Below, in pieces: positions 1 to 8,654 of a DNA stretch of 28,515 nucleotides (the stretch's first letter is position 1; the number at the start of each line of letters is the position of its first letter). This DNA is from Chloroflexota bacterium (GTDB lineage Bacteria > Chloroflexota > Dehalococcoidia > SM23-28-2 > RBG-16-64-32). The stretch lies in the NCBI GenBank assembly GCA_005882715.1, contig VBEI01000006.1, forward strand, positions 1 to 28,515. Reading direction: 5' to 3'. The notes under the pieces were generated by a model that searched no databases, was not told the origin of the DNA, and worked only from the letters and a program-made list of their open reading frames with translations. The translations under genes and the position numbers were made by a program.

Positions 1-174
1 CGGCAAGCGCTCGAGCAGGTCGAACGTCACCGAGCCGGAGCCGCAGCCGGCGTCGAGGACGGTCTCGTCGCCGTTGAGGTGCAGATCGTCGATCACTGCC
101 TGCGCCCAACGCCGCATAGGCGTGCCGATGCGGTCGTAGACTTCGGCGTTCCAGTGGGTGGATGGCTGGGTCAC
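1..174 (-). CDS. SAM-dependent class I methyltransferase, N-terminal part (runs off window)
   Basis: Only the first 58 residues are in the window; the gene continues beyond position 1. The visible part has an N-terminal segment with THWNAEVYDRIG followed by motif I of class I SAM methyltransferases, VLDAGCGSGSVTFDLLE, the glycine-rich loop that binds S-adenosylmethionine. The GTG at 174 is the only usable start in frame, because a TAG lies a few codons upstream. The gene follows the crotonase gene by 27 bases on the same strand and is probably co-transcribed with it. The arrangement resembles trans-aconitate or generic small-molecule methyltransferases, but the substrate cannot be inferred from this fragment. 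Confidence 0.8.
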   Translation of the reverse strand, partial: MTQPSTHWNAEVYDRIGTPMRRWAQAVIDDLHLNGDETVLDAGCGSGSVTFDLLERLP

Positions 175-201
175 GGAGAATGGGTGAGCATCGTGATGCG
201 A

Positions 202-1005
202 CTACCGTCCCTGGAACTGGGGCTCGCGCTTCTCGATAAACGCCTTCACGCCTTCCCCGAAGTCCTTCGAGCCGAAGAGCGGCAGCAGCTGAAGGAAGAC
301 GTGGTGCACGTTCGCCTCGAACGTCTCTTCGAGGCCGAGGCGCATCATGCGCTTCGTCGCCTGGACGGCGAGCGGAGCGTTGGCAGCGATCTCGGCCGCG
401 AGTTGGCGGGTTGTGGGCACCAGTTGATCGGGGTCCACGACCTGGCTCACGAGGCGGGCTTCGAGCGCTTCCTGCGCCGAAAGGGTGCGCCCGGCGAAGG
501 CGATCTCAGCGGCCTTCTCCCAGCCGATGAGGCGCGGGAGGAGCCATGCGCCGCCGCTCTCGGGCAGAATGCCGCGCCTAGTGAAGACGGCAGCGAGCTT
601 GGCGTCACTCGAGGCGATACGAATGTCTGCGCCTAGAGCGAGGTCCATACCGTAGCCGGCGGCTGGGCCGTTGATCGCGCAGATGACCGGCTTGTCGGTG
701 GTGTGAAGGACGATAGGCGGGCTGTTCGCGAGATCGAATCGAGCGTTAGCCAGGCCATCGGCGCCGTTCGAGCCGATGCCGGTGCCGGCGACGAGGTCCT
801 TCAGGTCGAGGCCGGCACAGAAGCCGCGGCCCGCGCCGGTGATGACGATGACTCGCACATCGCGATCACGGTCTGCGTCGCGTAGCGCCCGAGAGAGCGA
901 TTCGAGCATCGGGCCGCTGATCGCGTTCAGGCGGTCCGGGCGGTTCAGCGTAATAGTTGCGACGTTGGCATCGATTTCGTAGAGCAGGTCGGCGTATTCG
1001 GGCAT
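202..1005 (-). CDS. Enoyl-CoA hydratase/isomerase (crotonase) family protein
   Basis: A 267-residue protein of normal crotonase length, expected in the cytoplasm acting on a CoA thioester. The first oxyanion-hole segment GRGFCAGLDL is at residues 59-68, and the second, INGPAAGYGMDLALGADIRI, at about 111-130. The active-site region is RRGILPESGG (143-152). By hand alignment the two glutamates of classical hydratases are replaced (Asp121 and Phe141), while Glu149 sits where delta3,delta2-enoyl-CoA isomerases and PaaG-like enzymes carry their single acid. I therefore favour an isomerase-like or other crotonase reaction over plain hydration. The ATG at 1005 is supported by a strong AGGAGGT ribosome binding site. 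The methyltransferase gene follows on the same strand. Confidence 0.9.
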   Translation of the reverse strand: MPEYADLLYEIDANVATITLNRPDRLNAISGPMLESLSRALRDADRDRDVRVIVITGAGRGFCAGLDLKDLVAGTGIGSNGADGLANARFDLANSPPIVLHTTDKPVICAINGPAAGYGMDLALGADIRIASSDAKLAAVFTRRGILPESGGAWLLPRLIGWEKAAEIAFAGRTLSAQEALEARLVSQVVDPDQLVPTTRQLAAEIAANAPLAVQATKRMMRLGLEETFEANVHHVFLQLLPLFGSKDFGEGVKAFIEKREPQFQGR

Positions 1006-1139
1006 AGGGCACCTCCTGAGCGGTAGTTTACAGTCGGGGGTTCAGAGTTGCGAGTTAGCGTTGCGCACGGCCCTCCGCGGTCGCTTGCGCGATCCAAAAG
1101 GTAGAAGCGAATCTCCGGCAAGATTTCTCTTGAAACTAC

Positions 1140-1168
1140 TTGACAAGAAGAGAGAGAGAGACAATAGT
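1140..1168 (+). promoter_or_regulatory. Candidate sigma-70 promoter with a GA-repeat spacer
   Basis: TTGACA at 1140-1145 is a perfect -35 box. Seventeen bases later AATAGT (1163-1168) matches four of six -10 positions. Much of the spacer is a (GA)6 tract at about 1150-1161. It points at the lipoprotein and peptidase genes and lies in the 217-base gap between them and the divergent crotonase gene. Recognised by eye only. Confidence 0.45.
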
Positions 1169-1222
1169 GACGGTGCGCCTTGTGCAGCCGGGCGCGAAGC
1201 CGTTTTCCGGCGGGGGAACTTA

Positions 1223-1858
1223 GTGGGCAAACTGGCTCTTGTCCTAATCCCATTGGCGGCTCTGAGTGCCGCAATTGCCGCTTGCGGCGAAGAAGAGCAA
1301 GTGCCGAGCCCGTCGAGTGTGCCCAAGGGATCACAATCGCCGTCTGCGTCGTCCACGGTGGCGGCAAGCTCAACTCCGCAATCTACATCGGCGCCCTTGC
1401 CGACGTGTGGGATGGCTGACGTATCGCGCACGTTTCAATATGAGACGATCCCGACCGGCGAAAAGAAGGAGCACACCGATACCGAAGCCGGCTACTCGGT
1501 CGCTTATCCGACGGAATGGACGATTTGCCAGGTTGCGTTCAACGCGCAGATCCCGGACTTTTTAAGTGCTGTTGAACTCTACGACGCGGGCGGGCTACTC
1601 CGTGCCTCAATCTACGTTCGCAGCAACCCGGCGGGTTTGACGCTAGAGGAGTGGATCAAGGCCCACGATGCCTTCTTTTACGAAAATCCAACGGAGGAAC
1701 AGGTTATCGGTGGAGCCCGTTCTCTTGTTGCCCCGCTGAACTTCGATAAACAACCTAGCCCGCTTGCTTACCTACAGCACGGGCAGGCCGTAATCAGCAT
1801 AAAGGGATTGGCGACGGAGGATTTTGAAGCGGTTGCGTCGGGTTTCAACTTAAGATAG
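1223..1858 (+). CDS. Secreted lipoprotein with a C-terminal PsbP/LpqN-like domain, function unknown
   Basis: I choose the GTG at 1223, not the longer frame from 1061, because it gives a clean lipoprotein signal: VGKLALVLIPLAALSAAIAAC, with the lipidated cysteine at residue 21. This makes a 211-residue protein. After the cysteine comes a Ser/Thr/Pro-rich linker to about residue 60. A globular domain follows, containing GYSVAYPTEWT, a pattern seen in PsbP- and LpqN-like domains of exported lipoproteins. The ribosome binding site is weak (CGGGGGAA). The next gene starts 8 bases downstream, so the two are almost certainly one transcript. The molecular function is not recognised; the context suggests a cell-envelope role. 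Confidence 0.75.
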   Translation: MGKLALVLIPLAALSAAIAACGEEEQVPSPSSVPKGSQSPSASSTVAASSTPQSTSAPLPTCGMADVSRTFQYETIPTGEKKEHTDTEAGYSVAYPTEWTICQVAFNAQIPDFLSAVELYDAGGLLRASIYVRSNPAGLTLEEWIKAHDAFFYENPTEEQVIGGARSLVAPLNFDKQPSPLAYLQHGQAVISIKGLATEDFEAVASGFNLR

Positions 1859-1865
1859 CAACCCT

Positions 1866-3276
1866 ATGTTGAAAATTCGCCTGGTCCTATTGCTCCTGGG
1901 CTTGGTGGCGTTTGCCACTTCGTTCGACTTTGCGCGGCGAGCTGACGCTATTACGGATCGTGTTTACACGCTTCCCTTCTTTTCAATACGTAAAAACCTG
2001 TGGCTTCGGGTGCTACCCGGGCCACCAAGGTACCGATTACCTACTCGGCGACGGGGCGACGGGTGGCGAGTACGTGGTCGCTGCGCTTGGGGGCAATGCA
2101 TTCTATACAAACTTTCAACCAGGTCCGAATGGCGCCGGTAACTACATCGTCATCGACCATGGCAGCGGGCGTTTCACCCGCTACCTCCACCTCCTCAGCA
2201 TCGCAATCTCCTACGGGCCAATTGTGTCGGCGGGCCAGTTGGTGGGATACGAGGGCAACACCGGCAGCCCGTGGCTGTGTCCTGGTCCTGACTGCAATAG
2301 CACCCCACATTTGCACTTTGAGACAAAGATCAACGCCGTCAGTGGCGACCCGTCCAGCGGTACGGCGATTAATCCTTATTACGAGTATCCCGACTACAAT
2401 GACCTGTGGACTACGAACCCGCCAAGCTATCAGGAAGGCGAGTCCGTAGGAGTCGCCTCATGGGCGTCGAACCGGCTCGACGTTTTCGTGCGGGGCAACA
2501 ATGGGGCGATGTATCACAGGTGGTGGGACGGCAGTGCGTGGTCGGGCTGGGAGTACCATCCGGGATGCCTACGAGGCGGGCCCGCCGCCGTCTCGCGCAT
2601 GACAAATCGCATCGACGTCTTCGTACGCGGCTGCGGCGATCATCTACACAAGAAATCTTGGAGCGGGTCGAGTTGGTCCGACTGGCAGGACCTGGGCGGC
2701 TGTCTCAGGTCAGAGCCGGCCGTCACATCGTGGGGCAGCACCCGGCTAGATGTGTTTGTTCGGGGGTGCTATGACGCGCTCAACTGGATGTACTCGGATA
2801 ATTCAGGCTCGAGCTGGAGCAGCTGGCAGGACCTGGGCGGCTGCGTCAACGCCGCCCCGGGAGCAGCCACCTGGGGCGGGAATCATCTGGCCGCTTTCGT
2901 CCGCGGCTGCAGCAATGGTTTGCATAGAAACTACTGGTTCGGTGGCGCTTGGTCCGGCTTCAACGCGCCGGGCTCCTCCCTGAGTGGCTGCCTGGGCTCA
3001 GGACCAGGAGCCGACTCATGGGGGGTGAACCGCCTGGACGTCTTCATCCGCGGCTGCGCGGATGCGGCGTGGCATAACTACTCGTCGGACGGCGGTGTCA
3101 ACTTTTCGGGATTCATCGAACCGGAAGGGTGCTTCACCTCCGGCATTGGGGTAACATCGCGGTTGTCAAATCTTCTAGACGTGTTCGGGCGCGGCTGCGG
3201 TCCCCGGAACCTGTGGCAGAAGTCGTGGAACGGTTCTAGCTGGACGGCCTGGACCGACAGCGGGCCATGGCCCTGA
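1866..3276 (+). CDS. Secreted M23 metallopeptidase with six PLL-type propeller repeats, frameshifted
   Basis: The signal peptide and the enzyme are in different frames. From the ATG at 1866 the protein reads MLKIRLVLLLLGLVAFATSF..ADA, then LPFFSIRK. The peptidase continues one frame over from KTCGFGCYPGHQGTDY. Removing one A from the A5 tract at 1992-1996 joins the two. The M23 fold is supported by HQGTD (HxGxD zinc motif) and by PHLHFE (HxH). About six repeats of the PLL/DUF346 type follow (for example NRLDVFVRGCGDHLHKKSW), each with RLDVFVRG and a SWSxW segment, and together predicted to form a sugar-binding beta-propeller. The likely role is cell-wall hydrolysis with wall or glycan targeting. 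Taken unshifted, the frame from 1912 would encode the enzyme without a secretion signal. The indel may be an assembly error. Confidence 0.8.
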
Positions 3277-3402
3277 CCGTCGTCTCTTAGCGTTCTCTCC
3301 GCCTCTCTACATTTGTAACGCGTCTATTGCCAGCCTTTGGGAGTAGCGAGTAACCTGAGAAGAGGGAGCGACGCGGAACCAAACCGTCCGCCCTGCCGTT
3401 TA

Positions 3403-3416
3403 CTAGTCAGGACTAG
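3403..3416. repeat. Perfect inverted repeat upstream of moxR
   Basis: CTAGTC-AG-GACTAG has 6-base arms around a 2-base centre, 19 bases before the TTG start of the moxR gene. It could be an operator. The 2-base centre is too tight for an RNA hairpin with full arms. The rest of the 158-base gap (3277-3434) shows no convincing promoter by eye; TTGCCA at 3327 with TAACCT at 3351 is a weak possibility. Confidence 0.3.
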
Positions 3417-3434
3417 ACCGGAGAACCGCCCCAC

Positions 3435-4400
3435 TTGGACGCTCGCTCGGTAGCCCAACGAATCGTCGAGAACGTAGAGCGCGTCATCGTCGGCAAACGC
3501 GCGCAGGTGGAACTTGCGGTGATGACGTTGATGTGCGGCGGGCACTTGCTGATCGAGGACGTGCCCGGCGTCGGCAAGACGATGCTAGCGCGCAGTCTCG
3601 CCCGCTCGAGCGGCTGCTCGTTCAGCCGCATTCAGTTCACGCCCGACCTCCTACCCACGGACGTAACCGGGGTCTCCATGTACAACCAGAGCACGCGCGA
3701 TTTCGAATTCAGGCCGGGGCCTGTGCTCTCGCAGGTGGTGCTCGCCGACGAGATAAACCGCGCCACACCGAAAGCGCAATCGGCGCTCCTCGAGGCGATG
3801 GAGGAGCGCCAGGTGACGGTCGACGGCGTCACCCATCACACGCCGGCGCCCTTCATGGTGATGGGCACGCAAAACCCGATCGAGTATGAAGGCACGTTCC
3901 CGCTGCCCGAGGCGCAGCTGGACCGCTTCTTGCTTCGTCTGGAGCTAGGCTACCCCTCGGTGCGAGATGAGAAGACGATCATGGAGCGCCAGCGCGACGG
4001 CCACCCCGTCGCGGAGCTGGAACAGGTCTGCGAGTCGAACGAGATCCTGTCTCTTCAAGAGGCAGTGCGCGACATCTACATAGACGTGCTGGTGCAGGAG
4101 TATATCGTCAGCTTGATGAACGCTACCCGTAATCATGATTCCGTGTATCTCGGTGCTTCGCCACGCGGGTCACTGGCGCTGCAAAGACTGGGACAGGCGC
4201 AGGCCATCCTCGACGGCCGTGACTTCGTTCTGCCAGACGATGTGAAGGCACTGGCGTATCCAGCGCTGGGGCATCGCATCATCCTGAATGCGCAGGCGCG
4301 GGTAAAAGGCGCCACCGTCCAGCAAGTACTCGCCGAAGCACTTCAACGACTGCCGGTGCCCGGGGTCCGCGCCTCCGAGCGGGCCAGCAGGCGCGCGTAG
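3435..4400 (+). CDS. MoxR-family AAA+ ATPase
   Basis: A 321-residue MoxR-type ATPase, a chaperone-like AAA+ family often linked to assembly or activation of proteins encoded beside it. Walker A is VPGVGKT (43-49), Walker B is VVLADE (101-106), and the family signature MGTQNPIEYEGTFPLPEAQ is at about 133-151, followed by LDRF. A C-terminal AAA lid carries the typical SPRGSLAL segment. The start is a TTG, with GGAG about 12 bases upstream. It is the first gene of a three-gene operon with a DUF58 protein (1 base later) and a transglutaminase-like membrane protein (3-base overlap), a very common genomic trio. The client is presumably one of those two partners. Confidence 0.92.
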   Translation: MDARSVAQRIVENVERVIVGKRAQVELAVMTLMCGGHLLIEDVPGVGKTMLARSLARSSGCSFSRIQFTPDLLPTDVTGVSMYNQSTRDFEFRPGPVLSQVVLADEINRATPKAQSALLEAMEERQVTVDGVTHHTPAPFMVMGTQNPIEYEGTFPLPEAQLDRFLLRLELGYPSVRDEKTIMERQRDGHPVAELEQVCESNEILSLQEAVRDIYIDVLVQEYIVSLMNATRNHDSVYLGASPRGSLALQRLGQAQAILDGRDFVLPDDVKALAYPALGHRIILNAQARVKGATVQQVLAEALQRLPVPGVRASERASRRA

Positions 4401-4401
4401 G

Positions 4402-5703
4402 ATGACGCGGACCTTGGACACAATGGCCTACGCCCTGCGCCGTTTCCTCGGTCTCTGCTATCGCAACCAGAACCTGCTGTTCGTAGTTTCGGCGCTGGTA
4501 ACGATGTCCGCCTTCGCCTTCGTCAGCGGCTACTGGTTCTTCTATCGCGCCGCCTATGTGCTCGGGGGTCTGGTCATCATCTGTCTGATCTGGGCACGCG
4601 TGCATGCCGGTGCTCTCGAGGTGGCGGTGGAGCGCGCGAACGACCGCTTACAGGTGGGTCAAGAAGCCGAGGCGAGAGTACGACTGCGAAGCCGAAGCAA
4701 ATTTACCAAGGTTTGGCTGGAGGCCGAAGACGAGACCGACATGCCCGGTACGCCAGCACGCACGGTGCTCACCTTGTCGTCCAATGGGTCGCGCAATTGG
4801 AAGGTGAACGTGCGCTGCGCGCGACGCGGCATTTATCGTGCCGGCCCGGTACGCATAACGACCGGCGATCCCTTCGGTCTCTTTCGGTTAACGCGAACCT
4901 ACGGCGAGCGGCGTCAGCTGCTCGTGTTGCCGCGACCGGAGGAGCTGCCGTACTTCTGGTCGCCGGTCGCGCAGCTACCGGGCGAAGGGAGCGTGCGCCG
5001 CCGCACCCACTATGTAACGCCGAATGCGTCCGGGGTCCGCGATTACTACCCGGGCGACAGCTACAACCGAATCCACTGGCGATCGACAGCCCGGCTGGGC
5101 CGGCTGATGGTCAAGACGTTCGAAATGGACCCGACGAGCAACGTCTGGGTGCTCCTGGACCTGGACGGCTCGGTTCAGGCAGGTGTGGGGGACGAAAGCA
5201 CTGAAGAATACGGTGTGCGCATTGCGACCTCGCTTGCCTACCACTTCGTCCAATCCAACCGGATACTGGGGCTCATGGCGCTAGGACAAGAAGCGGTCGT
5301 CCTGGACCCGACGCGGGGCTCTCAACAGTACGGCCGCATCTTGGAAGCGCTGGCGATGGCGGAGGCGACGGGAGTCAAGCCTCTGAGTCTCGTTCTCGAA
5401 GAGGAGGGCCGCCGCTTCGGCCGTCATACCACCCTGATCATCGTGACGCCTTCTGCCGATGATGGCTGGCTGGCGTCGCTCGAGACTACGGTGCAGCAGG
5501 GTACGCGCGCTGCAGTTGTGTCGCTGGAGGCCGCCAGCTTCGGCGGCGCTGAGCAGAGGAGATCACTACGCCCGGAAGCGCTTTCCAGTCTCGGTGTCCC
5601 GGCCTACATTGTGCGTTGCGGCTCCGACATTTCGCTGATGCTTGGACCGGCGGGTATGGCTGCACATGCCGCACCGGAGCGACAGAAGGCAATGGCGCGC
5701 TGA
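4402..5703 (+). CDS. DUF58 domain membrane protein
   Basis: A 433-residue protein with two predicted membrane helices at about residues 24-42 and 44-66, then a long cytoplasmic part. The DUF58 signature is VRDYYPGDSYNRIHWRSTAR (212-231), followed by LMVKTFEMDP and a vWA-like strand, NVWVLLDLDG. The ATG at 4402 follows the moxR stop after one base. The stop at 5701-5703 overlaps the ATG of the next gene, so translation is probably coupled. In other bacteria DUF58 proteins occur with MoxR ATPases and are thought to act as scaffolds in envelope processes; the biochemical role is unknown. Confidence 0.9.
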   Translation: MTRTLDTMAYALRRFLGLCYRNQNLLFVVSALVTMSAFAFVSGYWFFYRAAYVLGGLVIICLIWARVHAGALEVAVERANDRLQVGQEAEARVRLRSRSKFTKVWLEAEDETDMPGTPARTVLTLSSNGSRNWKVNVRCARRGIYRAGPVRITTGDPFGLFRLTRTYGERRQLLVLPRPEELPYFWSPVAQLPGEGSVRRRTHYVTPNASGVRDYYPGDSYNRIHWRSTARLGRLMVKTFEMDPTSNVWVLLDLDGSVQAGVGDESTEEYGVRIATSLAYHFVQSNRILGLMALGQEAVVLDPTRGSQQYGRILEALAMAEATGVKPLSLVLEEEGRRFGRHTTLIIVTPSADDGWLASLETTVQQGTRAAVVSLEAASFGGAEQRRSLRPEALSSLGVPAYIVRCGSDISLMLGPAGMAAHAAPERQKAMAR

Positions 5704-8195
5704 TGGCCGAGTTCGAATGGACGAGGCCGGCAGCTCCGACCGCTGCGCGTACGGCGCCTTTATGGCTCAAACGCTTAGCCGCGCGTCTCACCGACTGGGA
5801 GGACTGGCTCACGCTTGTCCTGGCGCTGGGCGCTACCATGTGCGTTTCGCTCGGATTGGAGCAGTCTGGCTGGTCCGACGATATGCCGCCGATCACGGTG
5901 GTCGCCGTCTTGGCGATCGTCGCTTCGCTCCTGATCGCGCGCTCGGGCCTCTCGATATTTGCCGCGTGGCCGCTCGCGGTGCTCACAGGCGCGCTCGTCG
6001 TCTTCTGGCAGACGCTGGAGATGGTGGGGCCGGGAGATTTCCAGCAGAGACTCGACACCATTTATCTTCGCTTCGAGACATGGTTTAACCTCGCTTTCCA
6101 CGGAGGCGTCAGCAACGACTCGCTGCCGTTCAACGTGCTCGTGCTGGGCCTGACGTGGTTGGGCGCATTCATCTTCGGCTGGAGCGTGTACCGCTGGCAG
6201 AACGCCTGGATAGGGCTGATTCCCGGCGGCCTGACGCTGTTCCTGGATATGGCGCTCGTGGGCGACAACCTCGAGGGTTCCGTGCTGCTTTACATGCTGT
6301 TCGGCTTCCTGCTGGTGATGCGGACCAACCTGATGACCCGGATGACAATTTGGCGACGTGAGGGCACGAGCTACCCCTCGCTCATCAGCCTATCGTTCCT
6401 CAACTTCACCACCTGGGCCCTCCTCGTTCTTATTGTCACTGCGTGGGTCCTGCCCGTCGGGCCGTTCACCACGCCGGGCCCGGTGAATGCCATGGTCAGC
6501 CAGGTCGAGGAGATCGGTGTCAATTTCGTGCGGCTCTCTGGGCCACTGCACGTAAAGCGGGTGGTTCCCGTCCACAACTTCACGGGCGTCCTACCCTTCC
6601 AGGGCTCGATCGACCTCGGCAACCGGGAGTTGATGACCGTTCGCGTCAACGACCCGGCCGTATCAGGTGAGATTCGTCTGCGCGGCGCAGTCTACGACGA
6701 GTACGGCGGCGGCGGCTGGAAAGCCGGCGCGCGGACCTCCGTGGACCTGCCGGCGTACATCGAAGACAGCGTGAAAGAGGAGCTCACTAGCGGCGCGATC
6801 AAAGGTCAGGTCATCCCGTTGACAATCACGGTCGACCGAAATAGCGTCGTGGGCTCGGTGCTCTTCTCGCCTGGGGAACCGCTGTCGGCGAGCACGCCGT
6901 TTCAGATCGAGGCCCCGTCCTCCGGGTTTAAGACGATCCAGTTTGGACTTAAGGGCGGTGGCGAGGGCAAGACCGACCAGGAAATACTTTCGGCAGTCAA
7001 AGCCGATATGGGCGAAGATTTCGTCGGCTTAACCGTCGAGCGCCATGGCGATCAGAACATCGTAAGGGTAGGCGGACTGAAGCTAAACGACGGGCCGCTT
7101 CCCGACGCGCTCGTGGCGAGGCCCGAGAATCGTGTGGACGAAGGCCGCTCTTACAACGTCACCGGGTTCATTCCCATCGTCCCCGAAGACGAACTCCGCC
7201 AGGCGACCGGGATCGATCCGGACTGGGTGCAGCACCACTACCGTCAGTTGCCCGACGGGCTGCCAGCGAGGATCGGCGACCTCGCGAAGCAGTGGACCGC
7301 CAGCGCAACTACCCGTTATGACAAAGCAGTAATCGTACAAGATGCCCTCCGGCAGTTCCCGATTGACTTCAATATTCCGGACACGCCGCCGGGCAGGGAT
7401 ACCATCGACTACTTCCTGTTCGATTCTCAGCGCGGCTACTTCGACTACCACGCCTCGGCAATGGCGGTAATGCTGCGCACGCTCGGGATCCCGTCGCGCC
7501 TTGCTGTCGGATTCGTCATCAACGACGCAGATAAGAACCTGGAGAGCGGGGCCTACACGATACGTGACTACAACTCTTATGCCTGGACAGAAGTCCACTT
7601 CCCGGGCTACGGGTGGATTGCCTTCAACCCTTCTCCTGACCGCCCGGGTGCGCTGAACCCCGTCGTCGAGCAGGCCAGCGAACCCGGCAAGCCCCTGGAT
7701 CTCAAGGACATCCCTGGTTTGCCGGCAGCCATCGACCCGATTCTCGATAATCCCGCCGACCAGAATCCCAGTATCTCGGCCACGTCGATCGAGCAGAAGC
7801 GTGACTACAACCCGCTGCTAACCCTGGGCGTGGCTGCGTTCATCACCCTCTTCGCGGGTAGTGTGTTTTTCGGTTGGCAACGCTCCGTGGCAGGGCTACC
7901 GTACTCGCAGCAGCTCTGGGAGAAGACCGTGCGACTGGCGACCTGGGCCGGGCACGGTCCCAGGACCGGTCAGACTCCGGCAGAGTTCGCGCTCAGTCTC
8001 AAACGCTCCGTCCGTGAAGCTAAAGACGTGACGATGCTCGCCGCGGCGTACAATCGCTCCCGTTTTGGGAAGCGCGAGCCCGAGGAGGAAAAGGCCATCC
8101 TGGCTGAAATGTGGTCTCCCTTGCGCAACGCTCTGCTTGGTTCCATCGTTCGGCGCATCACAAGACGCGGGCGCACTCTGAACGAGGACCGCTAG
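5703..8195 (+). CDS. TgpA-like membrane protein with a degenerate (catalytic-triad-less) transglutaminase domain
   Basis: From the ATG at 5703, which overlaps the DUF58 stop, this is an 830-residue protein. About six membrane helices occupy residues 35-260. A large extracytoplasmic region follows, with the transglutaminase-like core at about 565-645, then one more membrane helix (near residue 705) and a short cytoplasmic tail. The fold signature is clear (RGYFDYHASAMAVMLRTLGI; NSYAWTEVHFPGYGWIAFNPSP). The catalytic Cys of GYCxxxA is Phe580, the His of HAWxEV is Tyr626 and the Asp of FDPT is Asn642. All three are read directly from the codons, so the domain should not be an active transglutaminase or protease. 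It may be a binding or structural module in the MoxR-DUF58 system. The gene is full-length with no disrupted frame. Confidence 0.9.
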   Translation: MAEFEWTRPAAPTAARTAPLWLKRLAARLTDWEDWLTLVLALGATMCVSLGLEQSGWSDDMPPITVVAVLAIVASLLIARSGLSIFAAWPLAVLTGALVVFWQTLEMVGPGDFQQRLDTIYLRFETWFNLAFHGGVSNDSLPFNVLVLGLTWLGAFIFGWSVYRWQNAWIGLIPGGLTLFLDMALVGDNLEGSVLLYMLFGFLLVMRTNLMTRMTIWRREGTSYPSLISLSFLNFTTWALLVLIVTAWVLPVGPFTTPGPVNAMVSQVEEIGVNFVRLSGPLHVKRVVPVHNFTGVLPFQGSIDLGNRELMTVRVNDPAVSGEIRLRGAVYDEYGGGGWKAGARTSVDLPAYIEDSVKEELTSGAIKGQVIPLTITVDRNSVVGSVLFSPGEPLSASTPFQIEAPSSGFKTIQFGLKGGGEGKTDQEILSAVKADMGEDFVGLTVERHGDQNIVRVGGLKLNDGPLPDALVARPENRVDEGRSYNVTGFIPIVPEDELRQATGIDPDWVQHHYRQLPDGLPARIGDLAKQWTASATTRYDKAVIVQDALRQFPIDFNIPDTPPGRDTIDYFLFDSQRGYFDYHASAMAVMLRTLGIPSRLAVGFVINDADKNLESGAYTIRDYNSYAWTEVHFPGYGWIAFNPSPDRPGALNPVVEQASEPGKPLDLKDIPGLPAAIDPILDNPADQNPSISATSIEQKRDYNPLLTLGVAAFITLFAGSVFFGWQRSVAGLPYSQQLWEKTVRLATWAGHGPRTGQTPAEFALSLKRSVREAKDVTMLAAAYNRSRFGKREPEEEKAILAEMWSPLRNALLGSIVRRITRRGRTLNEDR

Positions 8196-8209
8196 AGCCC
8201 GAATCGTCT

Positions 8210-8644
8210 CTAGTGCCGTCGTTCGGCCGTGGCGCCGCTTCGCTTCACGGAGGCTTGCCTTGCGGCATCCAAGAGCGTATTGGCGAGAGCTTCAGACTCG
8301 ACTTTGCCTTTAATCAAATACTCGCGAGCGCCTTCCTTCCTTGCCCAGCGCCCCAGCGATTCATCTTCGAGTCCGGTCAAGACTACCACGGGCACGCGTG
8401 ATGCCTGTTCGTAAATCTCGAGGAGCGCGCCCAGGCGTGGGGTATCACCCAGGAGCAGGTCCAGAAGGATAACATCGAACTTGCGCCGGGCCAGTTGTCG
8501 GAGACCTTCGTGCAGATGCTCTACATGAGTAACCTCGAAGTCGGCCGATCGGACGTCGGCCAGCGCCTCCTTAACCAGACGCGCGTCACCGGGGTTGTCT
8601 TCCACGAACAACACCCTGACGGGCCTTCGCCGTGTCGCGGTCAT
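8210..8644 (-). CDS. Single-domain response regulator, KG-loop type (cassette A, receiver 2)
   Basis: A 144-residue stand-alone receiver domain with no output domain. The acidic pocket is VEDN (15-18), the phospho-acceptor Asp62 lies in ILLDLLLGD, the switch Thr90 in VVLTG, and the conserved Lys112 in YLIKGK. The usual cis-proline after the lysine is replaced by glycine, as in two receivers of the neighbouring cassette. It is the last gene of cassette A, 10 bases after receiver 1. It probably accepts phosphate from the 1577-residue kinase and passes the signal by protein contact. It ends 14 bases from the convergent transglutaminase-like gene. Confidence 0.93.
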   Translation of the reverse strand: MTATRRRPVRVLFVEDNPGDARLVKEALADVRSADFEVTHVEHLHEGLRQLARRKFDVILLDLLLGDTPRLGALLEIYEQASRVPVVVLTGLEDESLGRWARKEGAREYLIKGKVESEALANTLLDAARQASVKRSGATAERRH

Positions 8645-8654
8645 GCAGGGCTGC

